A DNA stretch of 64,000 bases from JADYZU01 sp964540965 (GTDB lineage: Bacteria; Pseudomonadota; Alphaproteobacteria; Rhodobacterales; Rhodobacteraceae). The position numbers and the translations under genes are program-made. Below are positions 40,737 to 49,484 of the stretch, piece after piece; positions within the stretch are counted from its first letter, which is position 1, and the number at the start of each line of letters is the position of its first letter. The stretch lies in the NCBI GenBank assembly GCA_964540965.1, contig CAZIOT010000001.1, positions 186,001-250,000 on the forward strand. The letters are read 5' to 3'. A model generated the notes under the pieces. The model worked only from the letters and a program-made list of their open reading frames with translations, searched no databases and had not been told where the DNA came from.

Positions 40737-42824
40737 TCAAAGGCCGAAAAGCGCCCGCCCGTCGATGGCGCGGTCAAGCAGGCGGGCGGCGTCGGCCTCG
40801 GGTCGCCAGCCCAGCGCCGATTTGGCGCGGGAATTGTCGAACTGCGCCAGATGCCCGCGCGACAGCCAGTCCGCGCGCGAGGCGTGGGTCGCGTCGGCCT
40901 TGCCCAGCGCATGACGTTTCAGCCGGTATTTCACAGCATCCGCCAGCCACATCGCGGTCAGCGATCCGCGGGTCGCGTGGATGCGGGCGCCGGTGCGGGC
41001 ATGGATGCCATCGAAATAGTCGCGGCCGGTCAACAGCGGCTCTCCGGTCAGGTTGAAGGCGCCGTCGGCAGCGGTCTCCGCCATCCGCACCAGCGCCTCG
41101 GCCACGTCGTCGATCAGGACAAAGGGCAGGATGTTGCGGCCATTGCCCCAGAACTTCACCGCCCCCGCGCCATGCCAGCGGCCGATGCCCCAATGCTGCA
41201 GCGGCCCGTCGCCGCCGACCACGATTCCCGGCCGGGCGATGGTCAGGGCCAGACCCATGCCACGGGCGAAATCCTGCAGCTGCCGCTCGCATTCGGCCTT
41301 GGACCGGGCGTAAAGGTTGCGCGCCTCCATCGGGCCAAAGGGCGTGTCCTCGGTGATGCGCACCGCGGGGTCGGACATGTCGTAGGAGGCGATCGTGCCG
41401 GTATAAACCAGCCGGCCGACCCCGGCATCACGCGCCGCCTGCGCCACCCGCAGCGTCACCGCCACATCATTCGCCAGCGCGCTGTCCCAGCTTTTCTCGA
41501 CCGCGCGGGCCAGGTTCCAGACCGTCGCCATGCCGCGCATCGCCCCGGTCAGGCCGGCGGCATCGGACAGGGACACCGGCACCGTTTCCACCCGGTCCGA
41601 CAGGTCGCCGAACGGGCCATGGCTGCCGCGCGACAGCACGCGGACGACATGGCCGCGCGCGACAAGGGCACGCGTCAGCGCCCGCCCGATATAGCCGGTG
41701 CCGCCGACCACCATGACATCCGCCGGCCGCGACAGCGGCAGCAGCGCCGGTGCAGCGGGCGGCGGCGGGGTCAGGGCCAGCACGGCGTCCAGCGCCCGGG
41801 CGACGGTCACCGCGGCGCGGGCGCCGAAGCGCGGATCGGGCTGGCCGCTGCGGATCTGGTCGCGGAACCCGGCGACGGTGGCGCGGAACGACAGACCATA
41901 GGGCGCGCTGCGGTTCAGGCTGGCCGCCTGCCGCGCGGCGTTGCGCAGCCCCTCGCGCAGATGCTGCCCGGCCAGCGACAATTCGCGCCGCAACGGGTTC
42001 ACGATCAGGTCCGAGGTGTTTTCCCGGGCGACCACAAGCGTGTCGGCGGCGAAATCCAGCCGCGCCAGCCCGGACGATCCGCGGACCGTCACCGAACGGT
42101 CGTCGACGGTTTCGACCATCGACAGATGCAGCGTCACATCGACGCCGCCCGCCTGCGCCAGAATCCGCCAGCCCTGATGCCTTGTGCCCATGCCGCCCGG
42201 CAGGTCGACCGGATGCGACAGGGTCACCGACAGGATTTCCGGCGGGCCAAGCAGATCGGCGACAAAGCCCATCGGATGCGGCCCAAGCTCCAGCGCCAGA
42301 TTGCGTGGTTCGCGCAGCAGCCACAGGCCATAGGGACCGGACCTGAGCGGCGCGAGGGGTAGCGCCCAGTCGACGCGCAAGGCGCTGACCCGGCCAAGAT
42401 CGCCCCGGGCAAGCATCGCCTTGAGCCGCCGGTGCGAGGGCAGGCCAAGGAAATTGTGGCTGACCGCCAGTTGCCGCCCGGCGGCAATGGCGGCATCCTG
42501 CATTGCCTGCGCCTCGGCCCCCGACAGGGCAAAGGGCTTTTCCACCAGCACATGCAGCCCGGCCCCAAGACATTGCAGCGCGATGGCAGCGTGGCTGGAC
42601 GGCGGGGTCACGACATGGACGGCATCGACCGCCCCCGCTGCGATCAGCGCCTCGACCGAGGCGAAATACGGCACGCCCAGCGCGCGGGCCAGCGCCTCGC
42701 CCGCCTCGGGCGAGGTATCGCAGACCGCGGCAAGGCGCAGGCCGGGCGTGGCGCGGACGGCATCCGCGTGCCAGCCGGCGATATAGCCGGCGCCGATCAG
42801 GCCGATGCGCAGGTCGGGGGTCAT
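40737..42824 (-). CDS. fusion protein: Gfo/Idh/MocA oxidoreductase + NAD-dependent epimerase/dehydratase
   Basis: A 695-residue two-enzyme fusion. Residues 1-355 are a Gfo/Idh/MocA oxidoreductase: the NAD motif GLIGAGYIAG, the catalytic EKP (95-97), and the ELGPHPMGFVADLLG helix. Residues about 366-695 are an extended SDR: GGTGYIG (374-380), YTGTIASYD, the Y-x3-K pair in LYARSKAECE, and RPGIVVGGDGPLQHWG. The halves are joined by a Pro/Ala-rich linker (TPPPPAAPALLPL). It probably modifies a sugar nucleotide in two steps; the substrate is unknown. Separate versions of both halves are encoded at 45032-47016. The start ATG 42824 lies 10 nt after the upstream GT2 stop. Confidence 0.88.
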   Translation of the reverse strand: MTPDLRIGLIGAGYIAGWHADAVRATPGLRLAAVCDTSPEAGEALARALGVPYFASVEALIAAGAVDAVHVVTPPSSHAAIALQCLGAGLHVLVEKPFALSGAEAQAMQDAAIAAGRQLAVSHNFLGLPSHRRLKAMLARGDLGRVSALRVDWALPLAPLRSGPYGLWLLREPRNLALELGPHPMGFVADLLGPPEILSVTLSHPVDLPGGMGTRHQGWRILAQAGGVDVTLHLSMVETVDDRSVTVRGSSGLARLDFAADTLVVARENTSDLIVNPLRRELSLAGQHLREGLRNAARQAASLNRSAPYGLSFRATVAGFRDQIRSGQPDPRFGARAAVTVARALDAVLALTPPPPAAPALLPLSRPADVMVVGGTGYIGRALTRALVARGHVVRVLSRGSHGPFGDLSDRVETVPVSLSDAAGLTGAMRGMATVWNLARAVEKSWDSALANDVAVTLRVAQAARDAGVGRLVYTGTIASYDMSDPAVRITEDTPFGPMEARNLYARSKAECERQLQDFARGMGLALTIARPGIVVGGDGPLQHWGIGRWHGAGAVKFWGNGRNILPFVLIDDVAEALVRMAETAADGAFNLTGEPLLTGRDYFDGIHARTGARIHATRGSLTAMWLADAVKYRLKRHALGKADATHASRADWLSRGHLAQFDNSRAKSALGWRPEADAARLLDRAIDGRALFGL

Positions 42825-42834
42825 CGTGGCCCTC

Positions 42835-43806
42835 TCATTTGTATTCGATGATCTGTGGTGCGCGCCGGCGCAGGCGGCGCAGGTAATACCAGCACATGCC
42901 GATGAGTTGCGGCAACTTGGCCAGGGTGAAAAGGCCCGCGACCTTCCAGCGCAGCGTGCCCTTCAGCCCCTGCCGTCCCAGCCAACGGCCGGTGCGGGCC
43001 GTGCTGACGGCATAGGCCGCGAGTGCCACCGCGACCAACCACCATTGCGCGTCCAGAAGTCCGCCCAGCGCGATCAGTGGCAGGATGCCGCCGTAAAGAA
43101 TCGCGCGCCGCCGTTCGCCGGCGAAATGCGGCGGATGCAGATCGCCGACCTCGGCAAAGCCATGGCCCGACCGCAGGTTGCGCCGCCACCACTGGCGCAG
43201 CCGGGTCATGGCGATGTCATGCCGGGTCATGATCCGCGGCAGCCGCGCCGCCCGCCCGCCGGTCTTGCGCAGGCGGACGACGAAATCCTCGTCCTCGGAC
43301 GCGATGATGCCGGGGGCAAAGCCTCCGATCCCGGCAAAGGCCGCGCCGCGCACCAGCATGTCGCCGCCGCAGGCCATTATCTCCCCCGCCGGCTGGTGCC
43401 ATTCGACCTCGGCCATGGCGTTGTAGGCGCTGGCGGCGGGCGCCACCTCGGTCCGCCAGCCGGTGACAAGGGCAAGGCCGGGGTCGGCGTCAAGCGCGTC
43501 GCGGGCGGCGGCGATCCAGCCGGGTTCCACCGCGCAATCGCCATCGACGAACTGCACGAAACCGGGCGGCGGGTCCAGCGCGGCAAAGCCAGCGTTGCGG
43601 GCGCGGGCGGCGGTGAAGGGGGTCGCGGTGTCCAGCGTCACCGCGATGACGCCAAGGCTACGGGCAAAGGCGACGCTGCCGTCGGTCGAGCCGGAATCGA
43701 CATAGACCACCCGGTCGGCCTGCCCGACAAGCGAGGTCAGGCAGCGTTTCAGGCGCTCGCCTTCGTTGCGGCCGATGGCGACGGCGGCGATATCGCGGGC
43801 GGTCAT
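42835..43806 (-). CDS. glycosyltransferase, GT2 family, membrane-anchored
   Basis: A 323-residue GT-A enzyme. It has AAVAIGRNEGERLKRCL, VVYVDSGSTDGSVAFA, QFVDGDCAVEPGWI (DGD metal site), and SEDEDFVVRLRKTGG. The C-terminal 90 residues contain hydrophobic helices (RAILYGGILPLIALGGLL, WWLVAVALAAYAVS), so it sits on the inner membrane. This resembles ExoO/ExoM-type transferases. The ATG at 43806 overlaps the stop of the upstream GT4 gene (ATGA). Donor and acceptor are unknown. Confidence 0.88.
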   Translation of the reverse strand: MTARDIAAVAIGRNEGERLKRCLTSLVGQADRVVYVDSGSTDGSVAFARSLGVIAVTLDTATPFTAARARNAGFAALDPPPGFVQFVDGDCAVEPGWIAAARDALDADPGLALVTGWRTEVAPAASAYNAMAEVEWHQPAGEIMACGGDMLVRGAAFAGIGGFAPGIIASEDEDFVVRLRKTGGRAARLPRIMTRHDIAMTRLRQWWRRNLRSGHGFAEVGDLHPPHFAGERRRAILYGGILPLIALGGLLDAQWWLVAVALAAYAVSTARTGRWLGRQGLKGTLRWKVAGLFTLAKLPQLIGMCWYYLRRLRRRAPQIIEYK

Positions 43807-45035
43807 GGCTGTGCCTCGGGCCGGACCGGCGGGCGCGGGCCTTCTTGACCGACATGGGCGAATAGCGTGGCCAGCCGCGCCGCCTCGGCCCGGCTGTCGA
43901 ATTCTGCGACCACCCGCGCGCGGCCCGCCTCGCCCATCACCGCCGGCGCGTCGAGCGCAGCAAGGATCGCCGCGGCCAGGGGTTCGGGGTTGCCGGGCGG
44001 CACCAGATACCCCGATACCCCGTCCTCGACCAGTTCGGGCACCCCCGCCACGCGGGTTGCGACCACCGGCAGCCGCGCTGCCATCGCCTCCATCAACACC
44101 ACCGGAACCCCTTCGGCAAAACTCGGCAATACCAGAACATCGTGATCCGCCAGCGCGGCGGCGACCGCGGTCTGATCGCGGTAGCCGGCAAAGCTGATGG
44201 CCGGGGCAAGGCCCATGGCCTGCGCCTCGGCCCCCAGCGCCGCCCGCTCGGGTCCGTCACCGATCAGCGTGAGCGTCAGGTCCGCCCGCTGCCGCCGCGC
44301 CAGCGCCATCGCCCGGAACAGGACCGGCAGACCCTTGACCGCCGCCAGCCGGCCGACGAACAGCAGCCGCGCGCCCCGGGCCGCGCGCGGGCGGTCATAA
44401 CGGGCGGGATCGACGCCGCAGTGCACGACATGCAGCCGGTCCCAATGCCGCCGGTCGGAATGAAGCATCGCCTGCGCCCGGGCATAGTCGCTGATACAGG
44501 CGACAAAGGCGGCACGGGCGATCTTTTCGTCCAGCCGCCAATGCCCCGGCTCGGCCAGATCGTCGGGCCCGTGCAGGGTGAAACTGTAGGGGATGTCGGT
44601 CAGGTGGCTGGCCAGCATCGCCACGGTGCAACTGGCCTTGGCGATATGGTTGTGCAGATGGGTCGCGCCCTGATCCTGCAGCCATTTCGCCAGCACCAGC
44701 GCCTCGGAGAAATAGATCAGGTTGTAGGCGCGGCCGCGCAGCCCCCGGGGCGCCGTCCGCCACGCCAGCGCCAGCGCGCCGAAAAAGCGGCCGGGATGGC
44801 GCAGGGCGCGCAGCTTGGCCGCGGTCAGGGCGGCAAGGTTTGCCGTCGCCGCCAGCACATGAAAGGTGCCCGCCTGCTCGGCCGCCTGTTCCGGCCCGAC
44901 GATATGTTCGGGGCCGGTGCGGCGGATGCTGGCGGTGCGGATGTCAAGGCCAAGCCCGCGCAGGGCCGCGACCTCGCGCTGGATGAAGGTATCGGTGGCG
45001 CGGGGATATTCGCCGGTCAGATAGGCGATGGTCAT
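43803..45035 (-). CDS. glycosyltransferase, GT4 family
   Basis: A 410-residue GT-B enzyme of the colanic-acid/EPS type. It starts IAYLTGEYPRATDTFIQREV, a variant of the sequence seen in the GT4 at 22086-23348, and has THLHNHIAKASCTVAMLAS and YSFTLHGPDDLAEP. The donor domain carries RLLFVGRLAAVKGLPVLF and FAEGVPVVLMEAMAARLPVV. It overlaps both neighbours by four bases (ATGA), within a minus-strand operon running from 47016 down to 40737. Confidence 0.9.
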   Translation of the reverse strand: MTIAYLTGEYPRATDTFIQREVAALRGLGLDIRTASIRRTGPEHIVGPEQAAEQAGTFHVLAATANLAALTAAKLRALRHPGRFFGALALAWRTAPRGLRGRAYNLIYFSEALVLAKWLQDQGATHLHNHIAKASCTVAMLASHLTDIPYSFTLHGPDDLAEPGHWRLDEKIARAAFVACISDYARAQAMLHSDRRHWDRLHVVHCGVDPARYDRPRAARGARLLFVGRLAAVKGLPVLFRAMALARRQRADLTLTLIGDGPERAALGAEAQAMGLAPAISFAGYRDQTAVAAALADHDVLVLPSFAEGVPVVLMEAMAARLPVVATRVAGVPELVEDGVSGYLVPPGNPEPLAAAILAALDAPAVMGEAGRARVVAEFDSRAEAARLATLFAHVGQEGPRPPVRPEAQP

Positions 45036-45904
45036 GGCGCCAACCCCTGTGCCAGCGTCACCACCGGCGCCCAGCCCAGCGCATGCAGCCGCGCGTTGGG
45101 GTAACGGCGCGGCGCCATCCGGGCGTGGAGCGTCGGGCGGCGAAGAAGGCCGGGAAGGCGCGGGCCAAAGGGGGCAAGGACGCGGGCCGTCAGGTCGAAC
45201 ACCGCAAAGGGCAGCGGGATGGCGCGGGGCGGGCGATGCCCTGCGCCCCGCAGCGCGGCCAGCCAGCCCCGTGCATCGGGGCGTTCATCGTCAACCACGT
45301 TGACGATCCCGGTCCCGGTCCATTCCCCTTCGGCGGCGATGACCATGGCCAAGGCGGCGTTTTCCACATGCGCCAGCGGGATTTCCCCGCGCCCGATCCG
45401 CCACAGCAGCGGCCCGGTGCGCAGCCCGACATGCGCGTTTCCCAGCTGCCCCGGCCCCCACAGCGCGCCGATCCGCAGGATGCGCAGGGGCGGGCCGGCC
45501 GCCGCCGCCTCTTGTGCGATCTTGGCACGGGTGTAGTCGTCGCGCAGATCGGGGCGCGGCTCCAGCGGCGTGCCTTCGTCGACCAGCGCCGCCATACCGT
45601 CATAGACAGCGATGGAACCGGCCAGCACCAGCGGCAGCCCGGCGGCGGCGACATTCCGCGTCGCCTGCACCGTGTCGCGCTGCATCGTGGCGGCATCGCC
45701 GGTCAGCGCGGCGGCGCAATGCAGGATGCGGTCGACGCCCAGGGTCGCCGCCGCGGGCAGGCCAAGTGCCAGATCGCAGACGACATCGCCGCCGGGGCGG
45801 CGGGACAGGGTGCGGACGGTATGCCCGCGAGCGCGCGCCGCCCTGGCCACGGCTGCGCCCAGAAATCCGCCCGCGCCGGTGACCAGCAGGGTCAAAGCGC
45901 CCAT
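45032..45904 (-). CDS. NAD-dependent epimerase/dehydratase (extended SDR)
   Basis: A 290-residue SDR. GAGGFLGAAVARAARARGH is the nucleotide motif. LAGSIAVYD supplies the catalytic serine region, and YTRAKIAQE the Y-x3-K pair. The C-terminal half has ILRIGALWGPGQLG and HVENAALAMVIAAEG. It parallels the C-terminal half of the fused protein at 40737-42824. It acts on a nucleotide- or lipid-linked sugar, identity unknown. ATG 45904 lies inside the end of the oxidoreductase gene, a 13-nt overlap, so the pair is co-translated. Confidence 0.85.
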   Translation of the reverse strand: MGALTLLVTGAGGFLGAAVARAARARGHTVRTLSRRPGGDVVCDLALGLPAAATLGVDRILHCAAALTGDAATMQRDTVQATRNVAAAGLPLVLAGSIAVYDGMAALVDEGTPLEPRPDLRDDYTRAKIAQEAAAAGPPLRILRIGALWGPGQLGNAHVGLRTGPLLWRIGRGEIPLAHVENAALAMVIAAEGEWTGTGIVNVVDDERPDARGWLAALRGAGHRPPRAIPLPFAVFDLTARVLAPFGPRLPGLLRRPTLHARMAPRRYPNARLHALGWAPVVTLAQGLAP

Positions 45905-47016
45905 GGCATCGGCTCCAGCGGGGCGCAGGTGGTGGTCATCGTCCGGGCGCCGACGCTGTCGCCTGCGTCCTGGATCGCCAGCGTCACCTCGGTCAGGTGC
46001 AGGGCGAAATCGCCGGCCAGACGCGGCACGCGCCCGGCGGCGATGGCGTCCAGCATCTCGGCCGGGCCAAGGGCGAAATTCATCGCCGCCGCGCCTTCGC
46101 GGGCGACATGCGGATGGCTGGGACCGGGCAGGCGCAGACGGCGGGGCAGGGGTGATTCCAGCAGCCGCCGGCGGATCACCAGCCGCTTGCGGAACCGCAC
46201 CTTGGCGGCATTGTTCCACGCCTCGGGCACCTCGATCACGCCCCTGTCGCCGATCACCCGCAGCCGGTGGTCATGCGGCGCGGCGATGGAACAGGTCAGC
46301 CGCGCGACAAGGCCGGCGCGGAAGAACAGCGTCGCGACCGAGAAATCGGGCGCGCCGCCGGTGACGCCCAGCTTGCCGGGCACAAGTTCGGCACTGGCGG
46401 CAACCACCGTCCGCACCGGCCCGAAAAAGGCGATCAGCCAGGCCAGCCAGTAGCCGGCATGTTCCAGCGTGCAGCCGGTGCGGAATTCGTCGGCGGCAGG
46501 CCAGGGCGCGCCGCTGGCGCTGCGCCACTGGCCGACCGGCGCCTGCGGGATGAAACCGTCGTCAAGCTCGGCATAGACCAGCCGCGGCGTGCCCGCCACG
46601 CCCTGCCGCAGCGCGTGCTGCAGGGTCTGGGCCGCCTGCGACAGGACCGAGGATGGGGCCGAGGCCAGATGCACGCCCCTGGCCGCGGCCAGCGCGTGCA
46701 GGTCGCGGGCATCGTCCAGCGTCAGCGTCATCGGTTTTTCCGACCAGACATGCAGCCCGGCCTCGATCATCTCGCGCGAGACCTGCGCGTGCGATGAGGG
46801 GTTGGTCAGGTTCAGCACCACGCCACCGCGCGCCCGGTCCTTGACCGCCGCCATGTCGGGCAGCGCAGGGACGCCCCAATGCGCGGCAAAGGCAGCCAGC
46901 CGATCCGCGTCGCGGTCCCAGGCGCCCAGCACGCGCAGGCCCGGCATGACGGCCACGGACCGCATGTAAAGGTCGGCGACAAAGCCGCAGCCCACGATGA
47001 CCAGTCCGCCCGTCAA
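45892..47016 (-). CDS. Gfo/Idh/MocA-family oxidoreductase
   Basis: A 374-residue NAD(P)-dependent oxidoreductase. It has VIVGCGFVADLYMRS at the dinucleotide fold, NLTNPSSHAQVSREMIEAG, SEKPMTL (the catalytic Glu-Lys-Pro), and CTLEHAGYWLAWLIAFFG. It parallels the N-terminal half of the fusion at 40737-42824. The frame has no ATG before the NAD motif; TTG at 47016 is the best start, with AAAGGGGCG upstream, giving MTGGLVIVGCG. It is the first gene of the minus-strand operon and diverges from the WecG-like gene across 76 nt. Confidence 0.85.
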   Translation of the reverse strand: MTGGLVIVGCGFVADLYMRSVAVMPGLRVLGAWDRDADRLAAFAAHWGVPALPDMAAVKDRARGGVVLNLTNPSSHAQVSREMIEAGLHVWSEKPMTLTLDDARDLHALAAARGVHLASAPSSVLSQAAQTLQHALRQGVAGTPRLVYAELDDGFIPQAPVGQWRSASGAPWPAADEFRTGCTLEHAGYWLAWLIAFFGPVRTVVAASAELVPGKLGVTGGAPDFSVATLFFRAGLVARLTCSIAAPHDHRLRVIGDRGVIEVPEAWNNAAKVRFRKRLVIRRRLLESPLPRRLRLPGPSHPHVAREGAAAMNFALGPAEMLDAIAAGRVPRLAGDFALHLTEVTLAIQDAGDSVGARTMTTTCAPLEPMPWAL

Positions 47017-47092
47017 GAAACGCCCCTTTGCCCTGTTCTCGGCACAAAGATGCAGGATACCACAAGCATGGCAACACTAGGGCGGATGGCGG

Positions 47093-47842
47093 ATGCAGTT
47101 TGGACCGGAGGGGCGGCAGGTCACGGTGAATGCGGTGTCGCGCGCCGGGCTTCTGGCGGAAATCGCCCGCCGGCTGGACGGGGGCGAGGGCTTTGCCCTG
47201 GCCACGCTGAACCTTGACCATCTGGTGAAACTGCGGCGCGACCCGGCCTTTGCCACAGCCTATGCCGCGCAGGATCTGGTGACGGCGGACGGCAATCCCA
47301 TCGTCTGGCTGTCGCGCCTTGCCGGCCAACCGGTCGAGCTGATCCCCGGATCCGACCTGATCCTGCCCCTGATGCGCATTGCCGCCGCTGAAGGCGCCGC
47401 TGTCGGCCTGTTCGGCGCGACCGATGCGGCGCTGACCGGCGCGGCAGTAAGGCTCGAGGCCGAAGTGCCGGGCCTGCGCATCCTGCGGACCGAGGCGCCG
47501 GCCATGGGTTTTGACCCCGAGGGGCCGGCGGCCGAAGCCGCCATCGCCGCCTTTCGCGCCGCCGGGGTGCGGCTGGTGCTGGTCGCGCTGGGCGCGCCGA
47601 AACAGGAACGTTTCGCCGCGCTTGGCCGCCGGATCGCGCCGGAAATGGGCTTTGCCGGCATCGGTGCGGGGCTCGACTTCATCGCCGGAACGCAGCGCCG
47701 GGCACCGGAATGGGTGCGGGCCATGGCGCTGGAATGGCTGTGGCGGATGCTGTCGGACCCGGCCCGGCTGGTCCGCCGCTATGCCGCCTGTGCGGCGATC
47801 CTGCCGTCCGAGATCGCGCGCGCCCGCCGGCAGCGGATCTGA
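47093..47842 (+). CDS. WecG/TagA/CpsF-family glycosyltransferase (GT26)
   Basis: A 249-residue enzyme of the family that adds N-acetylmannosamine-type sugars to undecaprenyl-linked GlcNAc, as in enterobacterial common antigen and teichoic acid linkage units. It has ATLNLDHLVKLRRDP, TADGNPIVWLSRL, GSDLILPLM, VGLFGATDAAL, VALGAPKQERFAALG, and GIGAGLDFIAGTQRRAPEWVR, all family blocks. It probably adds the second sugar after the ExoY-like enzyme. The only plus-strand gene between 40 and 51 kb, it ends one base before the convergent next gene. Confidence 0.92.
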   Translation: MQFGPEGRQVTVNAVSRAGLLAEIARRLDGGEGFALATLNLDHLVKLRRDPAFATAYAAQDLVTADGNPIVWLSRLAGQPVELIPGSDLILPLMRIAAAEGAAVGLFGATDAALTGAAVRLEAEVPGLRILRTEAPAMGFDPEGPAAEAAIAAFRAAGVRLVLVALGAPKQERFAALGRRIAPEMGFAGIGAGLDFIAGTQRRAPEWVRAMALEWLWRMLSDPARLVRRYAACAAILPSEIARARRQRI

Positions 47843-48175
47843 CTATTTCAGCGCGACAAATCCCGCGGGGTCGAGCGCGGTGGCGCGGACGGCGACATGG
47901 CTGCCGGCGGCCTCGGCCATGATCCGGCGCAGCGTTTCGCAGACACTTGTCATGACGGCGCGGTCGCGGTCGGGTTTCGGCAGATAGTTGAACTCGACAT
48001 TCACCAGCGGCTGGTCGGGCAGGCCATGCACCGGCAGGATCGCCAGTTGCGCCTGATCCGGCGTCACCTTCATCCCGGCGCACAGGGCATCGCGCAAGGG
48101 GCCCAGCGCGGCGGTGATCGGCGCGCCTCTGCGCTCGAACAGGTCGCGGTCGACATAGACCTTGAGGTTGGGCAT
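47843..48175 (-). CDS. small tautomerase-like conserved protein
   Basis: A 110-residue protein starting MPNLKVYVDRDLFERR. After Met removal it would expose Pro-1, as in the 4-oxalocrotonate tautomerase/MIF superfamily, where Pro-1 is the catalytic base. The rest (AQLAILPVHGLPDQPLVNVE, SHVAVRATALDP) suggests two beta-alpha-beta units. I know this type only as an uncharacterised alphaproteobacterial protein, so the tautomerase link is tentative. It is placed 11 nt downstream of the GT2 gene at 48187-48867 and may share its transcript. Confidence 0.6.
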   Translation of the reverse strand: MPNLKVYVDRDLFERRGAPITAALGPLRDALCAGMKVTPDQAQLAILPVHGLPDQPLVNVEFNYLPKPDRDRAVMTSVCETLRRIMAEAAGSHVAVRATALDPAGFVALK

Positions 48176-48186
48176 GGATTTCCCCG

Positions 48187-48867
48187 TCAGGCGGCGACGC
48201 GCAGGCGGCGCAGCGCGGCGATTTGCGCCAGGCATTCGCGCGGGCCGATGGTGCGGAAGATGTCGCGCATCATCCGAGCATCGGCGCGCAGCCCGGCGCC
48301 AAGGCTGCCGGTCTTGCTTGCCTTGGACGGGCTGGCGACCTCGGGCCAGGCGACCACGGCGACGGGCTGACCGGCGGCGATGAGCAGGCGGTTGAGGTAA
48401 ACCTCGAACCCGAAGCGGGGCAGGCGGGCGAAATCGTCCAGATGCGGCAGGATCAGCCCGGCCGGCAGCACCCGTTCGCCGGTGATGTAGTCAAGGCCGA
48501 TGGTCCGCCAGGTGCGCGGCGCGTTGCCGCGCAGCGACAGCGCGGCATGGGCGCGGCCCGACAGCACCGGCTGCACCAGCCGGCTGATCGCCCCGGCCGA
48601 CAGCCCGGTCAGGTCGGCATCCAGCAGCAGCACATGGCCATCGGTCACGCTGCGCAGCCCCATGACCAGCGCCCGCGTCTTGCCCAGGTTGCCGGGGGTG
48701 CGCAGGGTTTCCACCCCGGCGGCGCGGGCGATGTCGCCGGTGCCGTCGGTCGATCCGTCGTCGATGACCAGCGTGCGGCCGATCAGCGGATGGCCCGCGG
48801 CCGCGGCCAGCACGCCGCCGATGCGGTCGGCCTCGTTCCAGGCGGGGATCAGGCAGGTCAGCGTCAT
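48187..48867 (-). CDS. glycosyltransferase, GT2 family (DPM/HpnB-like)
   Basis: A 226-residue GT-A enzyme. MTLTCLIPAWNEADRIGGVL, TLVIDDGSTDGTGDIARAAG, NLGKTRALVMGLRSV, and LLLDADLTGLS (DAD metal site) are standard. No membrane helix is obvious. Enzymes of this shape include dolichol-phosphate-mannose-like synthases. In this operon with a DedA-family protein and a GT21-like enzyme, a lipid substrate is possible. The ATG at 48867 overlaps the upstream stop (ATGA). Confidence 0.85.
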   Translation of the reverse strand: MTLTCLIPAWNEADRIGGVLAAAAGHPLIGRTLVIDDGSTDGTGDIARAAGVETLRTPGNLGKTRALVMGLRSVTDGHVLLLDADLTGLSAGAISRLVQPVLSGRAHAALSLRGNAPRTWRTIGLDYITGERVLPAGLILPHLDDFARLPRFGFEVYLNRLLIAAGQPVAVVAWPEVASPSKASKTGSLGAGLRADARMMRDIFRTIGPRECLAQIAALRRLRVAA

Positions 48868-49484
48868 TCCGCTGCCCCGGTCGGCGGTGCGGGTTCGGCC
48901 CGCGTGGCGCGGCGGCGCCGGCGTTCGATGAACACCCAGACGCCGACCCCGATCACGATCAGCGCCAGCATCGCCCCCGATCCCCAGGAAAACCACGAGG
49001 CGATCTGCGCATGTGCCGCGCCGATGGCATAGCCCAGCGCCATCAGCACCAGGCTTTTCGGGATCGAGATCAGGAAGTTCACCAGCACGAACAGGCCGAA
49101 GGGCATCCGCGCCGCGCCTGCCGCGATCAGCACGGCGAAACCCGCCGCCTGCGTGACCTTGCCAAAGATCAGAAGGCGCACGCCCTGTTCGCGGAACGCC
49201 TTGACCAGCGGCACCAGCCGCGACCGCGGGATGCGCAGATAGCGGCCGACGACCGGCAGACGGTCCAGCCGCACGCCGCGTCCGGCCCAATACAGGATCG
49301 AATCACCCACCACATCGCCGATGACCACGCAGACGAACACCGCCACGGCACTGAGGATGCCAAGGCTGGCCAGCCAGCCGGCGATGACGGTGACGATCGG
49401 CCCTTCGACGATCGACATCGGCGCGATGATCCAGAATCCATGCGCCGCGATGATGTTGACGATCTCGTTCGAGCCGCCGGTCAT
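48864..49484 (-). CDS. DedA-family (VTT domain) membrane protein
   Basis: A 206-residue inner-membrane protein with four to five helices. It has APMSIVEGPIVTVIAGWLASLG, then VCVVIGDVVGDSILYWAGRG and LLIFGKVTQAAGFAVLIAAGAARMP followed by NFLISIPKSLVLMALGYAIG. These match the DedA/VTT pattern (E...GDxxGYxxGR, F...F.P..R..). Members of the family flip or recycle polyprenyl phosphate or phospholipids; an undecaprenyl phosphate role would fit a glycan locus. It overlaps neighbours at both ends (ATGA). Confidence 0.82.
   Translation of the reverse strand: MTGGSNEIVNIIAAHGFWIIAPMSIVEGPIVTVIAGWLASLGILSAVAVFVCVVIGDVVGDSILYWAGRGVRLDRLPVVGRYLRIPRSRLVPLVKAFREQGVRLLIFGKVTQAAGFAVLIAAGAARMPFGLFVLVNFLISIPKSLVLMALGYAIGAAHAQIASWFSWGSGAMLALIVIGVGVWVFIERRRRRATRAEPAPPTGAAE

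Noticed and set aside
45892..47016. Possible pseudogene because the Gfo/Idh gene lacks ATG and GTG at its start
   Set aside because: The frame is intact over the full family length with NAD and EKP motifs, and a TTG start with an upstream purine-rich stretch is available.
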